Positions 46,229 to 46,238 of a stretch of DNA of 46,238 bases are shown piece after piece. The position numbers and the translations under genes were made by a program. Position 1 is the stretch's first letter; the number at the start of each line of letters is the position of its first letter. Source of the DNA: Desulfovibrio sp. (GTDB taxonomy: Bacteria; Desulfobacterota; Desulfovibrionia; Desulfovibrionales; Desulfovibrionaceae). The DNA is taken from contig JAISKZ010000020.1 of the NCBI GenBank assembly GCA_031260725.1, positions 1 to 46,238 on the forward strand, given 5' to 3'. The notes under the pieces were generated by a model, which saw only the letters and a program-made list of their open reading frames with translations, was not told the origin of the DNA and did no database searches.

Positions 46229-46238
46229 TGTTAACTCC

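Overview
The window reads as a Desulfovibrio-like (Desulfovibrionaceae) chromosomal segment. This is judged from gene content and synteny only; no database search was run. It is densely coding, with no rRNA, tRNA, CRISPR array or intact mobile element that I could support. From left to right: (1) ahcY 5' end, a DciA/DUF721 protein, a TPR protein, proA-nadD and a PPTase; (2) a compact trmD(fusion)-rplS-rnhB-yraN-rsmI-smpB-comEC run; (3) a lactate oxidation block (lctP, a fused LutB-LutA-like Fe-S protein, lutC) with a decayed Fe-S/CCG-domain remnant upstream; (4) ribBA and an orphan RND pump; (5) a fully overlapping five-gene minus-strand operon (alpha-oxoamine-synthase-like PLP enzyme, GT4, polysaccharide-deacetylase-like, GT4, AsnB); (6) a debris zone with a frameshifted IS4-type transposase fragment and a phenylacetate-CoA-ligase C-terminal fragment joined in frame to the next gene; (7) a six-gene complex I / group 4 hydrogenase-related operon whose 'large subunit' lacks both [NiFe]-binding cysteine motifs (Ehr-like); (8) rpmB, a rhomboid protease, queA, a four-subunit 2-oxoacid:ferredoxin oxidoreductase, proB-obgE and katA. 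The best candidates for follow-up are the NiFe-less Ehr-like complex with its recombined 5' end, the PLP/GT4/AsnB operon, and a possible H-type pseudoknot in the trmD leader.
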